From the NCBI GenBank assembly GCA_036362985.1, contig JAYGXS010000002.1:88979754-89043753 (forward strand): a stretch of DNA of 64,000 nucleotides, written 5' to 3'. Below the pieces are notes generated by a model. That model was not told the origin of the DNA, did not search any database, and saw only the letters and a program-made list of their open reading frames with translations. Origin of the DNA: Ligula intestinalis. Lineage: Eukaryota > Platyhelminthes > Cestoda > Diphyllobothriidea > Diphyllobothriidae. Both the position numbers and the translations under genes were made by a program. Of this stretch, positions 22,124-33,110 are shown piece after piece; positions within the stretch are counted from its first letter, which is position 1, and each line of letters opens with the position of its first letter.

Positions 22124-22660
22124 ACTATGTAAGATTTTTTTTTGTTACGACCTGCGTCTGATATTGCCAAGTAAGTCGGAAGCCAAACCCAAGAGCCCGT
22201 AGGAGTGAGGCGGAGAGAAGACGGATTGGCCAGATAGTGCAGGTTTACTGAGACAAGCAGGTTACAGCAAGTCAGAGTAAAATATTGAGTTCCTGACAGA
22301 TACAATGAAGTGTGTTTGGTTAAAAAAATTTCCTTAGGAATAACGTGAGAGTCACTTTTATCCTAACGTGAGAGTCACTTTTATCCTAATTATTATGACA
22401 ATATTAGGATAAGGGTATACAACAACACAATTATATAAGGACTCAGCCTCGGCGTGAAATTCGGAGATGTGCAGATTTCTGCGGCACAGAGGAGTTTTTC
22501 ACAAAATCGACACGTCCAATAAGCAATTTCCAAACTTTGGAAATAATTCACAGCGGAGGAATTTTCCAGAGCGACCGGATTCAGATTTCCACGTAGAATA
22601 TTCCAAACTTTGGAAATATATAGTCAATTCTTGAATAATTTCCAAGAAGCGTGTCTTCTA
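22124..22660 (-). other. Probable LINE family C 5' UTR and flank, with small repeats
   Basis: It contains a perfect 23-bp tandem duplication (22341-22363 and 22364-22386, unit starting TAACGTGAGAGTCAC), a 10-bp hairpin TTATCCTAAT/ATTAGGATAA (22381-22412), and two copies of the palindrome TTCCAAACTTTGGAA (22528-22542 and 22601-22615). The 5' end of the LINE is not defined by a visible target duplication. Confidence 0.45.
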
Positions 22661-23872
22661 TACTGAGATAGAGACTAAAAACACGTAAGCTCGAGAGACT
22701 TGAAATTCGCAAACAATTTCAAACTTCGCGGTCTTCAGTCCACTATAGCAGTCTAACTTTTTCAAAGAACTTCTACGGAAGCGGACATAACAACATCCAG
22801 GGGCAGATCATTCCAGGCTTCAAGCACTCTATTACAAAAAAAAAGAACTTTCGTAGGTCTAGTCTGGCCCCTGTTACGCGTAGTTTGAACGGATGTCCCC
22901 TTAAGTTCGTGGGTGTTGTTAACTCGAATAACTCGCCAGGCAGTAGACAGCAGTCCTGACCGCGCATTATACGAAATGTTTGTATCAGACCACCGCGTGG
23001 CTGCCTGTAACTTAAAGGAAAGAGGTCGAGGTTAGCTTAACCTGTTTCATAGAGTAATGAGCCCTGTCCGGTCACAAGCTTAGTTGCACGCCTTTGTACC
23101 TTTTCGAGGAAACTGAAGTCTTTCGCGGTCCAGGGTTTCCATGCTTGGGTAATGAACTCCAGTTTCCGTCGTAAAATGTTCCTAAAACCTTAGCGAAGCA
23201 TTCTTTATCAAAAGCGCAGAAAGCCCGTTTGACAAGGTACAAGACAGACATCTCAGACTTAGCTACTTTTGCGCAATGCAGCGAGGGCTTAAGCGACGTC
23301 GTGATCCACAATCCTTAATCATTCTGCGCGTCCACTTCTAACAGTTGAATGTCACTTAGGCTGTGAACCATTGGATTCTGAGAGCTGGGTATGCCTACTC
23401 ACAGGATACTGCACTTGTTGTCATTAAATTGCAAAACCCAGTCATAAGACCAAGTTTGAAGACGGTTTAGATTTAACTGTAAACGCTCTTCATCTGCTAC
23501 ATTTCTGATGGCTTTCCATATCTTAATGTCATTGGCAAACATAGTCACGTCACAATCCAGGTCACGTAGACTGTCTTTGACGTACATAATTAAGAGTATA
23601 GGGCCAAGGACAGAGCATTGGGGAACACCCCTCTCGACAGCAACCTCTGTCGACTTCTGGTCACCGATATGAACAGTTTGAGAGCGTTCAAGCAGGAAGC
23701 CTTGAATCCACTTCAGCAACTTTCCTCTTACACTTGGTTGGCTGAGTTTGTGCAAAAGTCCTTGATGTGGGACATTATCGAATGCCTTCTTGAAGTCAAT
23801 ATATTTTACATCAAACAGATTTCTTTCATCAACTGCCCGGGTCCAACGTTCCAAGCAATAGAGCAAGTTTTT
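22660..23872 (-). pseudogene. LINE family B copy 2, 5'-truncated ORF2
   Basis: On the minus strand the fragment begins inside the RT (NLLYCLERWTRAVDE) and shows YIDFKKAFDNVPHQ, GVPQCSVLGPILL, MFANDIKIWKAIR (FADD changed to FAND), then SLYLVKRAFCAFDKE and the C-terminal MRGQDCCLLPGELFE and LRVTGARLDLRKF. It aligns with 8870-9960 of family B copy 1. The 5' end at 23872 joins a family A sequence in the same reading frame (LPILEYC), so this copy inserted into a family A element. Confidence 0.85.
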
Positions 23873-24055
23873 CATGCAGTATTCTAAGATGGGAAGCACA
23901 AGCATACGATAAAGTCTTAATTTCATTTCAGGAAAATATAAATTATAAGAAACAAAGCCTCAAGTCTGTGCAGCTTTGGCGTTATTCTATCAGCGTGAGA
24001 AGAAAGATCTAATTTATTGGTGTAGCCTTAACCGAAGTTCTTAATGCTGCAACAG
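23873..24055 (-). pseudogene. Fragment of an older minus-strand LINE family A
   Basis: The minus strand reads SIKNFG, GYTNKLDLSSHAD, PEMKLRLYRMLVLPILEYC, matching residues of the plus-strand copy at 24440-24620. It is flanked by the family B insertion on one side and by the plus-strand family A copy on the other. Confidence 0.75.
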
Positions 24056-25608
24056 CCCTTAAGGCTCCTACCTGTCTAACCGCAGCCAGAAGGTCTTAGT
24101 AGGCAATAGCTACTCGATGCCTCAGCCGATAACGAGTGGTGTATTACAAGGCACGGTTTTAGGTCCCCTCCTTTTCATTCTTTACATAAATGAAATTTCA
24201 ACAGTGCTAAATAATTCGGAAAATTTCATTTATGCTGATGACCTTAAGTGTATTTACTCATTTTCTAAGGACACGGCCAGTAGTTGTGTTGATAAAGTTA
24301 ACGCAGACTTGCGTACTCTATCAAGTTGGAGCGCAACATGGCAGATGGAGTTTTCTCCATCAAAATGTAGTTTCTTGAGTTTTTGTCCCGCAAGGCTTCC
24401 TGGACCAATTATCTTCCAAAATAGTCCACTGTTAGAAAGATCTACGATCAAGGATTTGGGTCTTACTTACACGAATAAGCTTGCATTATCACCTCATGCA
24501 GATCGAATTTCTGCCAAGGCCGCACAGATATGTGGGTTTATATCGCATAACTTTTTCCTTCCAGAAATGAAGTTAAAACTATACCGCATGTTTGTTCTTC
24601 CTATACTAGAATACTGCTGCCCGCTTTTTGGCCTCATGACCCAGCATGACCGTAGTAAGATTGAAAAGGTTCAGCGAGTTTTCACTCGTAAAATATTTTC
24701 TGTTTCTGGGTCTGGTATGTGTTATACAGATAGATGTCAATTAGCAAACATGAAATTTCTTTGGATAAGAAGACTCGAAGCTGGTCTATGCTTTCTGTTT
24801 CGCGTTAACAATAGTCCTAATCTCCCACAAATTAACGCTCTCCTTCCAGTTGACCGACCTTACGCCACTCGTAACTCTTCCATGATAATTTTACCACCCC
24901 GTAGCTCCACATCTAACCGTTCTCGCTTTTTTACCTCCAAATATGCTTTTATTTGGAACAACCTTCCTCTCGATATTAGACTGTCTTCTACACTGTCGAT
25001 TTTGAAAGGCAAATTATATAAGCATTTAAATTTAGAGGAAATAAAGTCGTTACTGTCTGTTTCCTTTCCAAACACGCAAGTTGTAGATTTTGAAAAGGGT
25101 CCTCCTGGCATTTGAAGCTCTTCCCAGGATACTAAAATGGTTTCTAAATATGTTAGCATTTCCCTCTGCAGAGTCAAGCATCACTTCCAAGGGCTGCGAA
25201 TTCTTCTCCGTTTTTGCAACCTTCGTTGTGGTCTTCGCGATTGGCTCTGGAATCTGGTGGGTCGCAACTCGATGACGTTGCCTTGACTTCTACTGCCTTC
25301 TCCTGCCTTCCGGATGACCCCTTCCTAACTCAACGATATATTATTTTTTCCCATGACCATAAACGTCCCGAACCCTCAACATCAGGTCCCAAACTAACCA
25401 CATCAAACCCTTTTACCTATTAAGGCAGTTTTTTCTCCTAAACTTTTTTTGAACTCGGTGGCCCGCTGAACTCATCCACCGATCTAGGAGTTTTTTTTAC
25501 TGCCGATGACAATTATTTATAAGAGTTCGCTGCTTATCATTATTATTTTTATTTTCACGATAGCACTAAGTTTGTAACGACAGGGCCCCTTGGGCCTTAA
25601 ATATACAA

Positions 25609-25652
<44 letters not shown>

Positions 25653-25655
25653 ACG
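24056..25655 (+). mobile_element. LINE family A copy 3, 5'-truncated, with intact RT C-terminal half and 3' UTR
   Basis: The frame enters at YLSNRSQKVLVGNSYS and is open to TGA 25113-25115, about 350 residues: GVLQGTVLGPLLFILYIN, IYADDLKCIYSF with both catalytic Asp, WQMEFSPSKCSF, KDLGLTYTNKL, RMFVLPILEYCCPLFG and KVQRVFTRKIF. The 3' UTR holds CTCCTA (25435-25440) / TAGGAG (25485-25490) around a perfect inner stem TCGGTGG (25455-25461) / CCACCGA (25476-25482), and ends in about 14 ATT units (25611-25650). 5' truncation is usual for target-primed reverse transcription. Confidence 0.88.
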
Positions 25656-26110
25656 TATAGGCACTGAGAAGGTGAAAAATCCCTCTACTATGTTGAGCTC
25701 TATGCAGAAAGTGCATTAAAATCTGAATGAATTTGCTCTAAGCATCTCGCAGCTGTAAAGTTAGAGAAAGAGCAAACACACTTAAGATCATCCGCGTAAA
25801 TATAAAATTGAGAGTGTTTAACACTCACTGAAATATAATTTATATAAAGCAAGAACAAAAAGGACCTAGCACGGTACCTAGAAGAACATCACGCAAATGC
25901 TGTTACAGTAGAGTATGAAGACGTTTTGTTTTTGATTCGAAAGATAAGATCTGGTTAAGTCAGTAAGAGGGCGAAGTAATCATATAGCCTTCAGTTTGGC
26001 TAGAAGCCTCCTATGAAGAAATCTATCGAATGCCTCACTAAGATAAAAATAGATAACTACCTTGTTGAGTGAATTATGTCAACGAACACCTGTAAAGCAC
26101 GTTATCCGAC
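25656..26110 (-). pseudogene. Second part of the older minus-strand LINE family A
   Basis: Reading leftward: VVIYFYLSEAFDRFLHRRLL, then a decayed stretch, FYIYADDLKCVCSFS, LEQIHSDFNALS and RDFSPSQC. Its end abuts the (ATT)n tail of copy 3, and the next coding segment of the same element resumes at 24055 on the other side of copy 3. The first 100 bp resemble the left edge of this window. Confidence 0.75.
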
Positions 26111-26464
26111 ATTTTTTGTTGTGTGTAACGCACCCAGATTAGGAAATTTCAGTAGACTTCATGTCATTTTTGGAATTTCTAGATAGATCCCAGTGGGACC
26201 TCAAGGGCAACAGCTTTATTCCGTTAATAGAGTGACTTAAAGGGAAGATCACACCTACGACTGAACCTAAGGTCTGCCAATTGAAGATAAAAAAACGTAT
26301 CTTTAGATGTAGAATGGCTAGGTAAATGGCCAAAAAAGTTTGACCTTGCTTTAATCCTGACAATTTCGATACCTTCCTATGTAATAGAACACGAGACTGA
26401 TATTAGCATAAATTGCCCCCTTATGCCCGCACTACTTTAATAAGTCTGTGTTAGGACCTGCATC

Positions 26465-27129
26465 ATGCGGATCCTCAGGTGTTGGTTTTGTTCCGGGCCT
26501 GTTTATCCAGGTCATGGGATAACCTTTGTTAGGAATGATTCTAAAGTACTTTCTCTGATTATTCTTATTTCCTTAGGAATTCGTTTTCTGTCGGGGAAAG
26601 TGTCATAAGGCATTTAAGCATAAACGGGCTCCCCGCAAGACCAAATGGACGAAGACGTACAGAAAAATGGCCAGGAAGGAGCTTAGTGATGACTTTGCCC
26701 AGACTTTCGAACGAAAGCGGAATACTGCTCTCAGATATAGTCGGGACAATCTCTTGACGACATGTCTGAGTTTCGATTTTTTACTTATATTTGTAGTGAA
26801 CGCCATAAACTCCGTTGTCGCTATCAAAAATAAGCGCGAGAACCTTTTCGTTACTAAGCGTTTGAAGGTAGGAGTGAATCTTCGCAAGGAAGAGGACAAG
26901 AATTTGGTCAAGACACAAATGCACCTCATCAAAGCACCTAACGGTACGTTTTATTTCCGTACTTATTACTGTTCATCTAGCTGCGAAGGAGATTGAAGCT
27001 GACAAGTCAGATACTGAGGAAATAAGCAATCTTGATGTGGAAATGGAAGATATGGAAACTAAAATGTCGAAAGAGGCCTCAAAGAAGAAGACTAAGCGCA
27101 CGAAAAAGCAGCAATTGGTTCCAGTTTGA
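26465..27129 (+). CDS. RSL24D1: Ribosome biogenesis factor RSL24D1/RLP24 in four exons with three tiny introns
   Basis: Exons 26465-26545, 26577-26763, 26797-26943 and 26981-27129 join in frame to a 187-residue protein. The N-terminus [18 protein letters not shown] and [19 protein letters not shown] carry the four zinc-binding Cys of the L24e fold (C6, C9 and the CxxxC pair). [36 protein letters not shown] and [10 protein letters not shown] align without gaps to RLP24 proteins as I know them (human about 163 residues); a Lys/Glu-rich tail follows. Known role: nucleolar placeholder for ribosomal protein eL24 on pre-60S particles. Introns are 31, 33 and 37 bp, each GT...AG, phases 0, 1 and 1. 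A possible poly(A) signal ATTAAA lies near 27166. No frame break is visible, so this is likely a live gene amid LINEs. Confidence 0.93.
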
Positions 27130-28480
27130 GCCCGACTTGCCTTATACACACTTTTTTCTGATCATATTAAAACTGTACAGTCTTTGATCTTATGATTTTT
27201 TTCGGAATACTTGCCCACCAGCGCATATATAAGAACTTTCCTCTCCTATTTTTGTTGTTTATAGACCTTTTCGCCTTGGAGCTAACACCAGAGCCCCGTT
27301 AGCAGCTGCACAGTGGCTAAAAGTTGTAGCTTTGAGGATTGGCAAATGAAGGTATTACTTAGACCTCGTATTTCTTCTTGGCGTGGTATGACTGACTGTT
27401 AGATTGAGTGCGACTCCACTGGTCTTGCGGCGTGTCACTTCCGAGCCTTGAACCCTTTTTTCGGAAACCTTATGTGGAGCCAAGTCGTGTGTGGCATGTA
27501 TAACAGGGCTGCTGAGCCCTGAGACTAAGGCATAAAGAGGGGGAGGTGGACTCGATGGCCGCCGTAACCTACAGCTCTCCTGCCAGTCACCTTACAATAA
27601 ATAGTCTGGCGCGTTTTTTAACTATGACGATACACTAAAGGTCTTGGTTTGGAAGGCTACCAACTGACGTGATAACTCGGTCTTTTCCAAGTGCGTACAA
27701 TCAGGCTGCTTGGCTGTTTCTTAATGTGACCACTATGACTCTTTCGCATAGCTGTAATACAAGTCGAGCAGTCCTTTCTTCGTGTCCGGTACGCGTAACC
27801 GGGATGTTGTTCTTGCCAGGCAATGTGCTCGAACTCCCCTCGAGTTGTCCTGACTGTCTTGCAACCGGGCGCGATGAGGGGAGAAGAGAATGCGGCAAAT
27901 ACTGCCTAAGTTTGCTATCATCATAAACTACTTCACGTGCAAGTATTGGTTGTGATGGGCACCATGATTCGCCATCTGCGAACTATATTCTCATGTTTGC
28001 ACGGTATTTTTGGGACAGGCAGTGTTCGTTCGGCCTGGTGTACAAAGTTCGGTCATTTGTGTCGGTGTTTTTTGCCTCGTAGTTACGACCGGGATTGTCA
28101 GGAGTCATGTATCGTTTTCGATCACATTAGAGAACCAGGTTGTTCTCTTGCGTGCTTGAAATCAATCATCTTCATCCAGTTTATTACACGCTTGTTTTCC
28201 TGTTAACCTTTTCTGCTTTATATTTTGCAGTAATATTTATTATCTTAATGCTTTCGTATCCGTCTAATGTGGGGGATATTCCATTCTTTATTTAGCTCCT
28301 ACTATCTTACATTTGCGGTATCTGTACTGGACCGCGACTTGAAACAAGCCTACTCTGGTGCACTTACAATTTCGTTTGACTGGGAATGAGTGTAGATGCA
28401 GTGGCTGACAAAATGCAACTAGCTTTCATAGAGCGCGGCTCAACTCAGTTAGATGAGAGCGCCATGAAGGTCATATTAAA
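27130..28480. other. Downstream of RSL24D1, no gene recognised
   Basis: Short ORFs only, with mixed strand and no family resemblance. I tried for exon-like segments with adjacent GT/AG sites and found none convincing. Confidence 0.35.
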
Positions 28481-28640
28481 GCGGAGCGTGAGTCTGCCAC
28501 TCCAGCCATTCACCTCATACGACAGCATAGTGGCGCAAGGACGGTGACATGCGTGTGACTAAGATTATGGTGAGAATATACTTGCGCTGCATCTACCACA
28601 TTATCTCTTTCCTCGGCCACCAGTGTCACTACCAAACCCC
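28481..28640 (-). repeat. Dispersed repeat R3, copy 1
   Basis: It contains the core ACTTGCGCTGCATCTACC (near 28580) followed by a C/T-rich tract, shared with 30215-30330, 39130-39220 and 39890-40000. All four lie in the same orientation. The copy at 30.2 kb sits directly 3' of the RTE zinc-finger region, so the repeat is probably an RTE 3' UTR. Confidence 0.55.
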
Positions 28641-29579
28641 GGAGGTGGGAGAAGGCGCAGGCGGCTAGCGCGGCAGAGATACTCCTGAGTTTGCCGCCAC
28701 GTCTGGTTTAGATCCCACAGCATCGAATTTCAATATAAGTCACATTATGAAGGAACCACTACAGTCTGACTCTCAGACCGCCAGTCGACCGATAATACCC
28801 AAGACTGAATGCGCAGTACGATTTATTCCCTCAGTTGGTTATCTTCCAAGTCATAGATTTTTCGCGCACAGTGATGGCCCCAAGCGCGCCAGATTGTGTA
28901 TGGCAAACGATTGTAAAATTGGCTTCACGATACATTTGCAAGCTTCCCATCGGTTGCATAAAGAGTGCTGAATTATTCAAATTAACTTCGAATTCTGGAT
29001 GCGTATGAAATAAACTGGGGGAGTTAGGGACTCTGAATGATACCAATCGTCGGAAAGTTATCCGTCTTTTAAAGTCTGACCAAGTTTTGCCACTTTTCTA
29101 TTGTCTACCAACGAAGCCTTCGAGTGTTCTCTTAATGTGCAGTAATCTCGCATATTTCAATTAAGTAAGTATGGCAACCATCTTAAATGTGTCCCTTCCC
29201 TAATACAACATAAATAAAAACGACTGTTGCTCTTCTGGTTCAATATGGAAAGAGTTTGGAGGTAGAAGCTTACCGTAAGTAAGCTTATTGTAAAAGACAG
29301 TATAAAAACAACGCCAACGGTCGTCATCTCGGTTGGTAGTGAAGTTCGTTGGCGAGCTATTCGTTGGTTGCAGAAAGATCTAAGATTTAGTCGCGTGGAC
29401 TCACTTTTGGCCTTGTGGGAATGACCGTGTCAGAGAAGTCCCCTGGTCCCAGTGGGCAACCAGTTCCGCGGATGGTTTGGAATGTTTCGGTCGAACTACA
29501 CTTTAATGAGAGGAACTAAGTAAAACTCTTTCAACCTATCCTGAGGTGATGTATTTTTAAAATCATCGATCACCATCGT
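28641..29579. other. Unassigned spacer
   Basis: No coding or RNA feature is supported. TAAGCTTACCGTAAGTAAGCTTA near 29267-29288 is a short local palindromic run. Confidence 0.35.
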
Positions 29580-30420
29580 TGCCCTACCCTTGTCACTACG
29601 ATCTTCAGGACCGGTTCATTAGGAGAGGAGAGAAGGCATGGGAAGGACAGAGTGGTAGGAAGAGTATTCTGTACAGACAACGTGAAGAATTTGAAGGAGG
29701 AGATTTGACTGTCAGACGAGCGCACGTCCATCCGCTAGGACGACTTGGTCCGAAGTCATGTATGGCGGCAGCCACCCGAGTGGCCACCGAAAACTGTCTT
29801 TGTCTTAATCAGCCTTGAAGGTGATTGCTCGGACCAGGAGTGGTTACGCATGTTAGTGGGTTGGCTGGCTAGTAGCCCTTGTTGGATCAGGAGCCCCGCC
29901 GGGTTGGCCCCAATCCCGGCGGCGAGGAGGGGAAGTCGGAGCAGCGTGGTCAGCAGGGGCTGCTCTGTCTTCAAAAACAGATGTAGATAAGGGGAGATAG
30001 ATCCACCGTAGGGAGGTTTGGTGTAGCAGACCTTGGCCGCCGTAAGGGCGGATGGGAATGCGGTCGAAGATGCGTCTGCTGTGATTTCCGCGTGTTAGTG
30101 GGTCGAGCCAGATAAGGGTCGGTCGACAGGCATTGTCGTGTGTTCGCACATGCTGACTGGTGCTGCAGGCCAGGCCTTGTCTTGCAGGCACGTGACCGTT
30201 AATTTTTGACGATATCCACCGCGTGCTTCACAGCAGGTGGGAAGCAAGCGTGGTGACGTGCGCTTCAATTGGTTTTCAGGTGATGGAAGATGTGCGAGCA
30301 TCTACCGCACTCGCCCCTTCTCCTCTCTCATTCACACTTGCACGCTGTCAAGACGACCGAGGGCAGCATCGGGCTCAGAACTGAGCCAGGATTTGCATCT
30401 ATCATTATGGGTGTGGCACA
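29580..30420 (-). repeat. Dispersed repeat R2+R3 (probable RTE 3' UTR)
   Basis: R2 (29580-29890) matches 39450-39740 in the same orientation and 37640-37830 in the opposite one; shared marks are TATTCTGTACAGA and the GGAACC...CTGGAAGATCG segment. R3 (30215-30330) carries the GCATCTACCGCAC core. The block lies just 3' of the RTE coding region on the minus strand. Confidence 0.6.
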
Positions 30421-30479
30421 GATCCCACATCTAGCTGAGGAGCCAGGGATCACACTGGGTGCTGATAGGCGAATTTATG

Positions 30480-33110
30480 TACGATGCATGTGTTGATGGG
30501 GAGACTGGCGATGTGGGCAAGCCATTGCTGATTTCTCCCAGTTTGCTTAGGAGTCGCGTGTGGTCAAATAGGCTCATGTGTTGAGTGAAGTGACATGGGT
30601 AGTGTGTACACAGGAGGCGGACGCGGTGACTGTATGTTGGACCTCAAGGCACTAATTCACCGTGTGATGGATTCGCAAGTGACCGACCATGCCAACACGT
30701 GAGGTGAAGGTTCAGTAGCAGGGCGGACAGGATAAGTCGGGAGATGCTAAGTCGAAGGTGGTGGTGCTGGTATTCGCGCCGATTGGAGGGTTTTGAATGG
30801 GAGTGTTGATGGGTGTGCAAGAGGTGTTAGTTGTGCCGGCATCGTAGTCACGGATGCGCATGTGACCGAATAGATGCATGCGGTGAGTTAATGCATGAAA
30901 GCCATGAGGGCAGTGGAGGTGGCTGTCTCCTTTGTATGTTGTTGTTCTTATCACAGGTTCAGCAGTCCCCATGCGATGAATTCACACGTGATCGACGAGA
31001 CCAATGTATTAGATGAATGTGCAATGGCAGTGAGGAAAGACTATGACTAAACCCACAGCAGATGGTGTTGGTGAGGGTGGTGATCGATGGGGCGTTGTGA
31101 TTGTCCTCACTGGTGGCGGGAATTGGAGAGGTGATTTTAGTAGCCATCCCCCGGGGAGGCAGAAGTAGCAGCGGGCACCGAAATTATGGCTATATGTGGT
31201 GGACGTCGTGGAAACCGGTGGGATTGGAGCAGGGGCTATTGAGGAGGCCGCGGTCGTGGTAGGCAGGTTGTTGATGCATTCGCTCCGGAGGAGTCCGACA
31301 AGACCATTCCGTGCACGTCTCTGCCAGTGGGGGGAGGCATGTTCGGATGGGTTGACCAATGGCGTTGCGGCCCGGGGGCACCAGAGGCTTGCGTGCTTCT
31401 CTTTTGCCTTTGGCGGCGTTGATCCGATTGACTTCATAGAGTGCAGCGTGCATTTTAGGTCGATCCATATTGAGTGAGGTCTTCCAAGTTCCCTGGGTTG
31501 ATTTGCGGGTAGTCAAAGGAAGTCTTTAAAGTGCCCTTATAGTTTCGGACCTGAAATCCAGGTCGGTGAACACCTTCAGTCACACATTCATAGAAGAGGC
31601 GTTTGGATAGTCGCTCGTTGCGCATCTGTCCGAAGTGATTGCTCCAGCTTACTTGCAGTAGCCTCAGCATGGCATGGATGCTGAGGACTCCTGTTCACTC
31701 CAGAACTCCCGTATCCGGGATCCTGTTTAGCCAGCTCAGTTTTAGGATTTTCCGAAGACATCTGAAGTGGCTGTGGTTGAATTGCCACGCCTGATTGTTA
31801 TAAACCGTCCAGGTCTCCTCTTCACAAAACATGGTTTTCAAAATGACAGCTTTATGCATCTTGAGGTTGGGTTGAAAGTGGAGACCGTGTCACTTCCACG
31901 TGGAGTTCTGTAGACGACCGGAGGCCTGCCTGCCCTTAGAGATAGGATGTGCCACTTCATAGTTGATTTTGATACTGCGGGAAAGTGTGCTGCTTAAGTA
32001 GGCACAGTTATCCGCAGCTTGAGATTAGGTGCAGTTGACACTGATTTTAGGAGCGTTATGGCTAGTTCTGCGTAGCGGTTGATGCGTGACCACCATTGTG
32101 TCTGTATAGATGATAAGCTCGAATTTGAAGCAGCCGGTGGTGAATAGTTCCGTGTTCCTTTCATGTTCTTTTCCGTCACAGTGTTGAATGGGGAGTCGTC
32201 AGCAGAGAGTAGTTTGTAACTTACCATACTAACAGCCTAGGTAATTGCTAAATGGCCATTTAGCAAGTACCTAGGCTGTTAGTATGGTAAGTTACAACGT
32301 CAATTTATACTACCAACGACTGTCTGATGGCAGCATGTGTATATTTCACAGGGGTTGACGGGTTTCAACAATAAAATACACTTAAAATTTCAATCTACGC
32401 CTAGAGACCTTAAATATACTGATATATACCGCGATCAGAAATTAATTTCTCTGGAGATTAAAAAGCTAAAGAGTAGTTTGTGGACTGTGGTCGTAGATAC
32501 GTGCGTTGCAGCCTGCATAGGCCAAATTTTGAGAAGTTACCCACCCTGTAGGCGATGCGGATGTGAGGGTGCTCGTCATGGTAGGTATCCATTAGCGTGG
32601 CAGACAACATAAAACTGGGGAGAGTGTAGCCCTGCTTCATTCTTTTGGTCACTCCGAGACCAGACTCGGAGACCGCATGGTTGTCAGTGCGGCGTGTCAT
32701 CATCCCATCATGGAGCATATGTAGCATGTGCGTGCATCTCTCAGGACATCCGAATTACGGCATTATTTTCTATAATCCATCGTGACTCACCGTGCCAGGG
32801 GCTTTCCTCAAGTCCACAAAGGTAGTACAGAGATATGTTTGCATCTCCTGGGAGTCCTCTTGTAAATGGCGGACAGCAAGAAGCATGTCGGTTGTGCCGC
32901 GGCGTCATCGGTGTGGGGGAGTTGTTTTTGTTCTACGTAGCCGTAGAGACGATCGAGGAGGATGTACGATGGTTACGTTCTTGCAGCCCGCATGATACCT
33001 CTGTTTCGCCACCTTGTTCGTCAGTAAAGAAATACTATGTTCGCTCTCCCGCACTTTGATAGTCCTCGCAACATTTATGTCCTCTCCTGGCTTCGACTAT
33101 AAGCGAGCTG
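30480..33110 (-). pseudogene. RTE-type LINE with C-terminal C2H2 zinc fingers, decayed
   Basis: Reading leftward: YILLDRLYGYVEQKQ (near 32970), RGTTDMLL, TTFVDLRKAPGTV (first catalytic region, decayed), LHDGMMTRRTDNHAVSE, VTKRMKQGYTLPSF, YKLLSADDSPFNTVTE (FADD box near 32205), then KTELAKQDPGYGSSG, RLSKRLFYECVTEG, YKGTLKTSFDYPQINP and KMHAALYEVNRINAAKGKREARK, and finally decayed C2H2 fingers (ARNGLVGLLRSECINN, LHCPHGFHALTHRMHLFGHMRI, TFTSRVGMVGHLRIH). Frames change many times. The pattern matches flatworm endonuclease-reverse transcriptases of RTE type, which carry paired CPHC...H-x3-H fingers after the RT. Confidence 0.85.
32218..32469. mobile_element. 252-bp hairpin-headed insertion in the RTE reverse transcriptase
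   Basis: The insert is flanked by a 12-bp direct duplication AGAGTAGTTTGT (32206-32217 and 32470-32481), and removing it restores the reading through the FADD box of the RT. It begins with a near-perfect 84-bp palindrome (32214-32297, centre ATTTAGC/GCTAAAT around GGCC, one mismatch) and continues with about 170 bp of AT-rich sequence ending TTAAAAAGCTAA. It has no coding capacity. The palindrome at one end plus a target duplication suggests a non-autonomous element of unknown class. Confidence 0.8.

Noticed and set aside
23873..25655. A 5' inversion of one family A LINE by twin priming
   Set aside because: The inverted segment (23873-24055) duplicates sequence that is also inside the plus-strand copy, and its missing part continues at 25656-26110. 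Insertion into an older antisense copy explains it better.
26603..26932. 109-codon minus-strand ORF
   Set aside because: It is the antisense shadow of RSL24D1 exons 2 and 3 and their introns.
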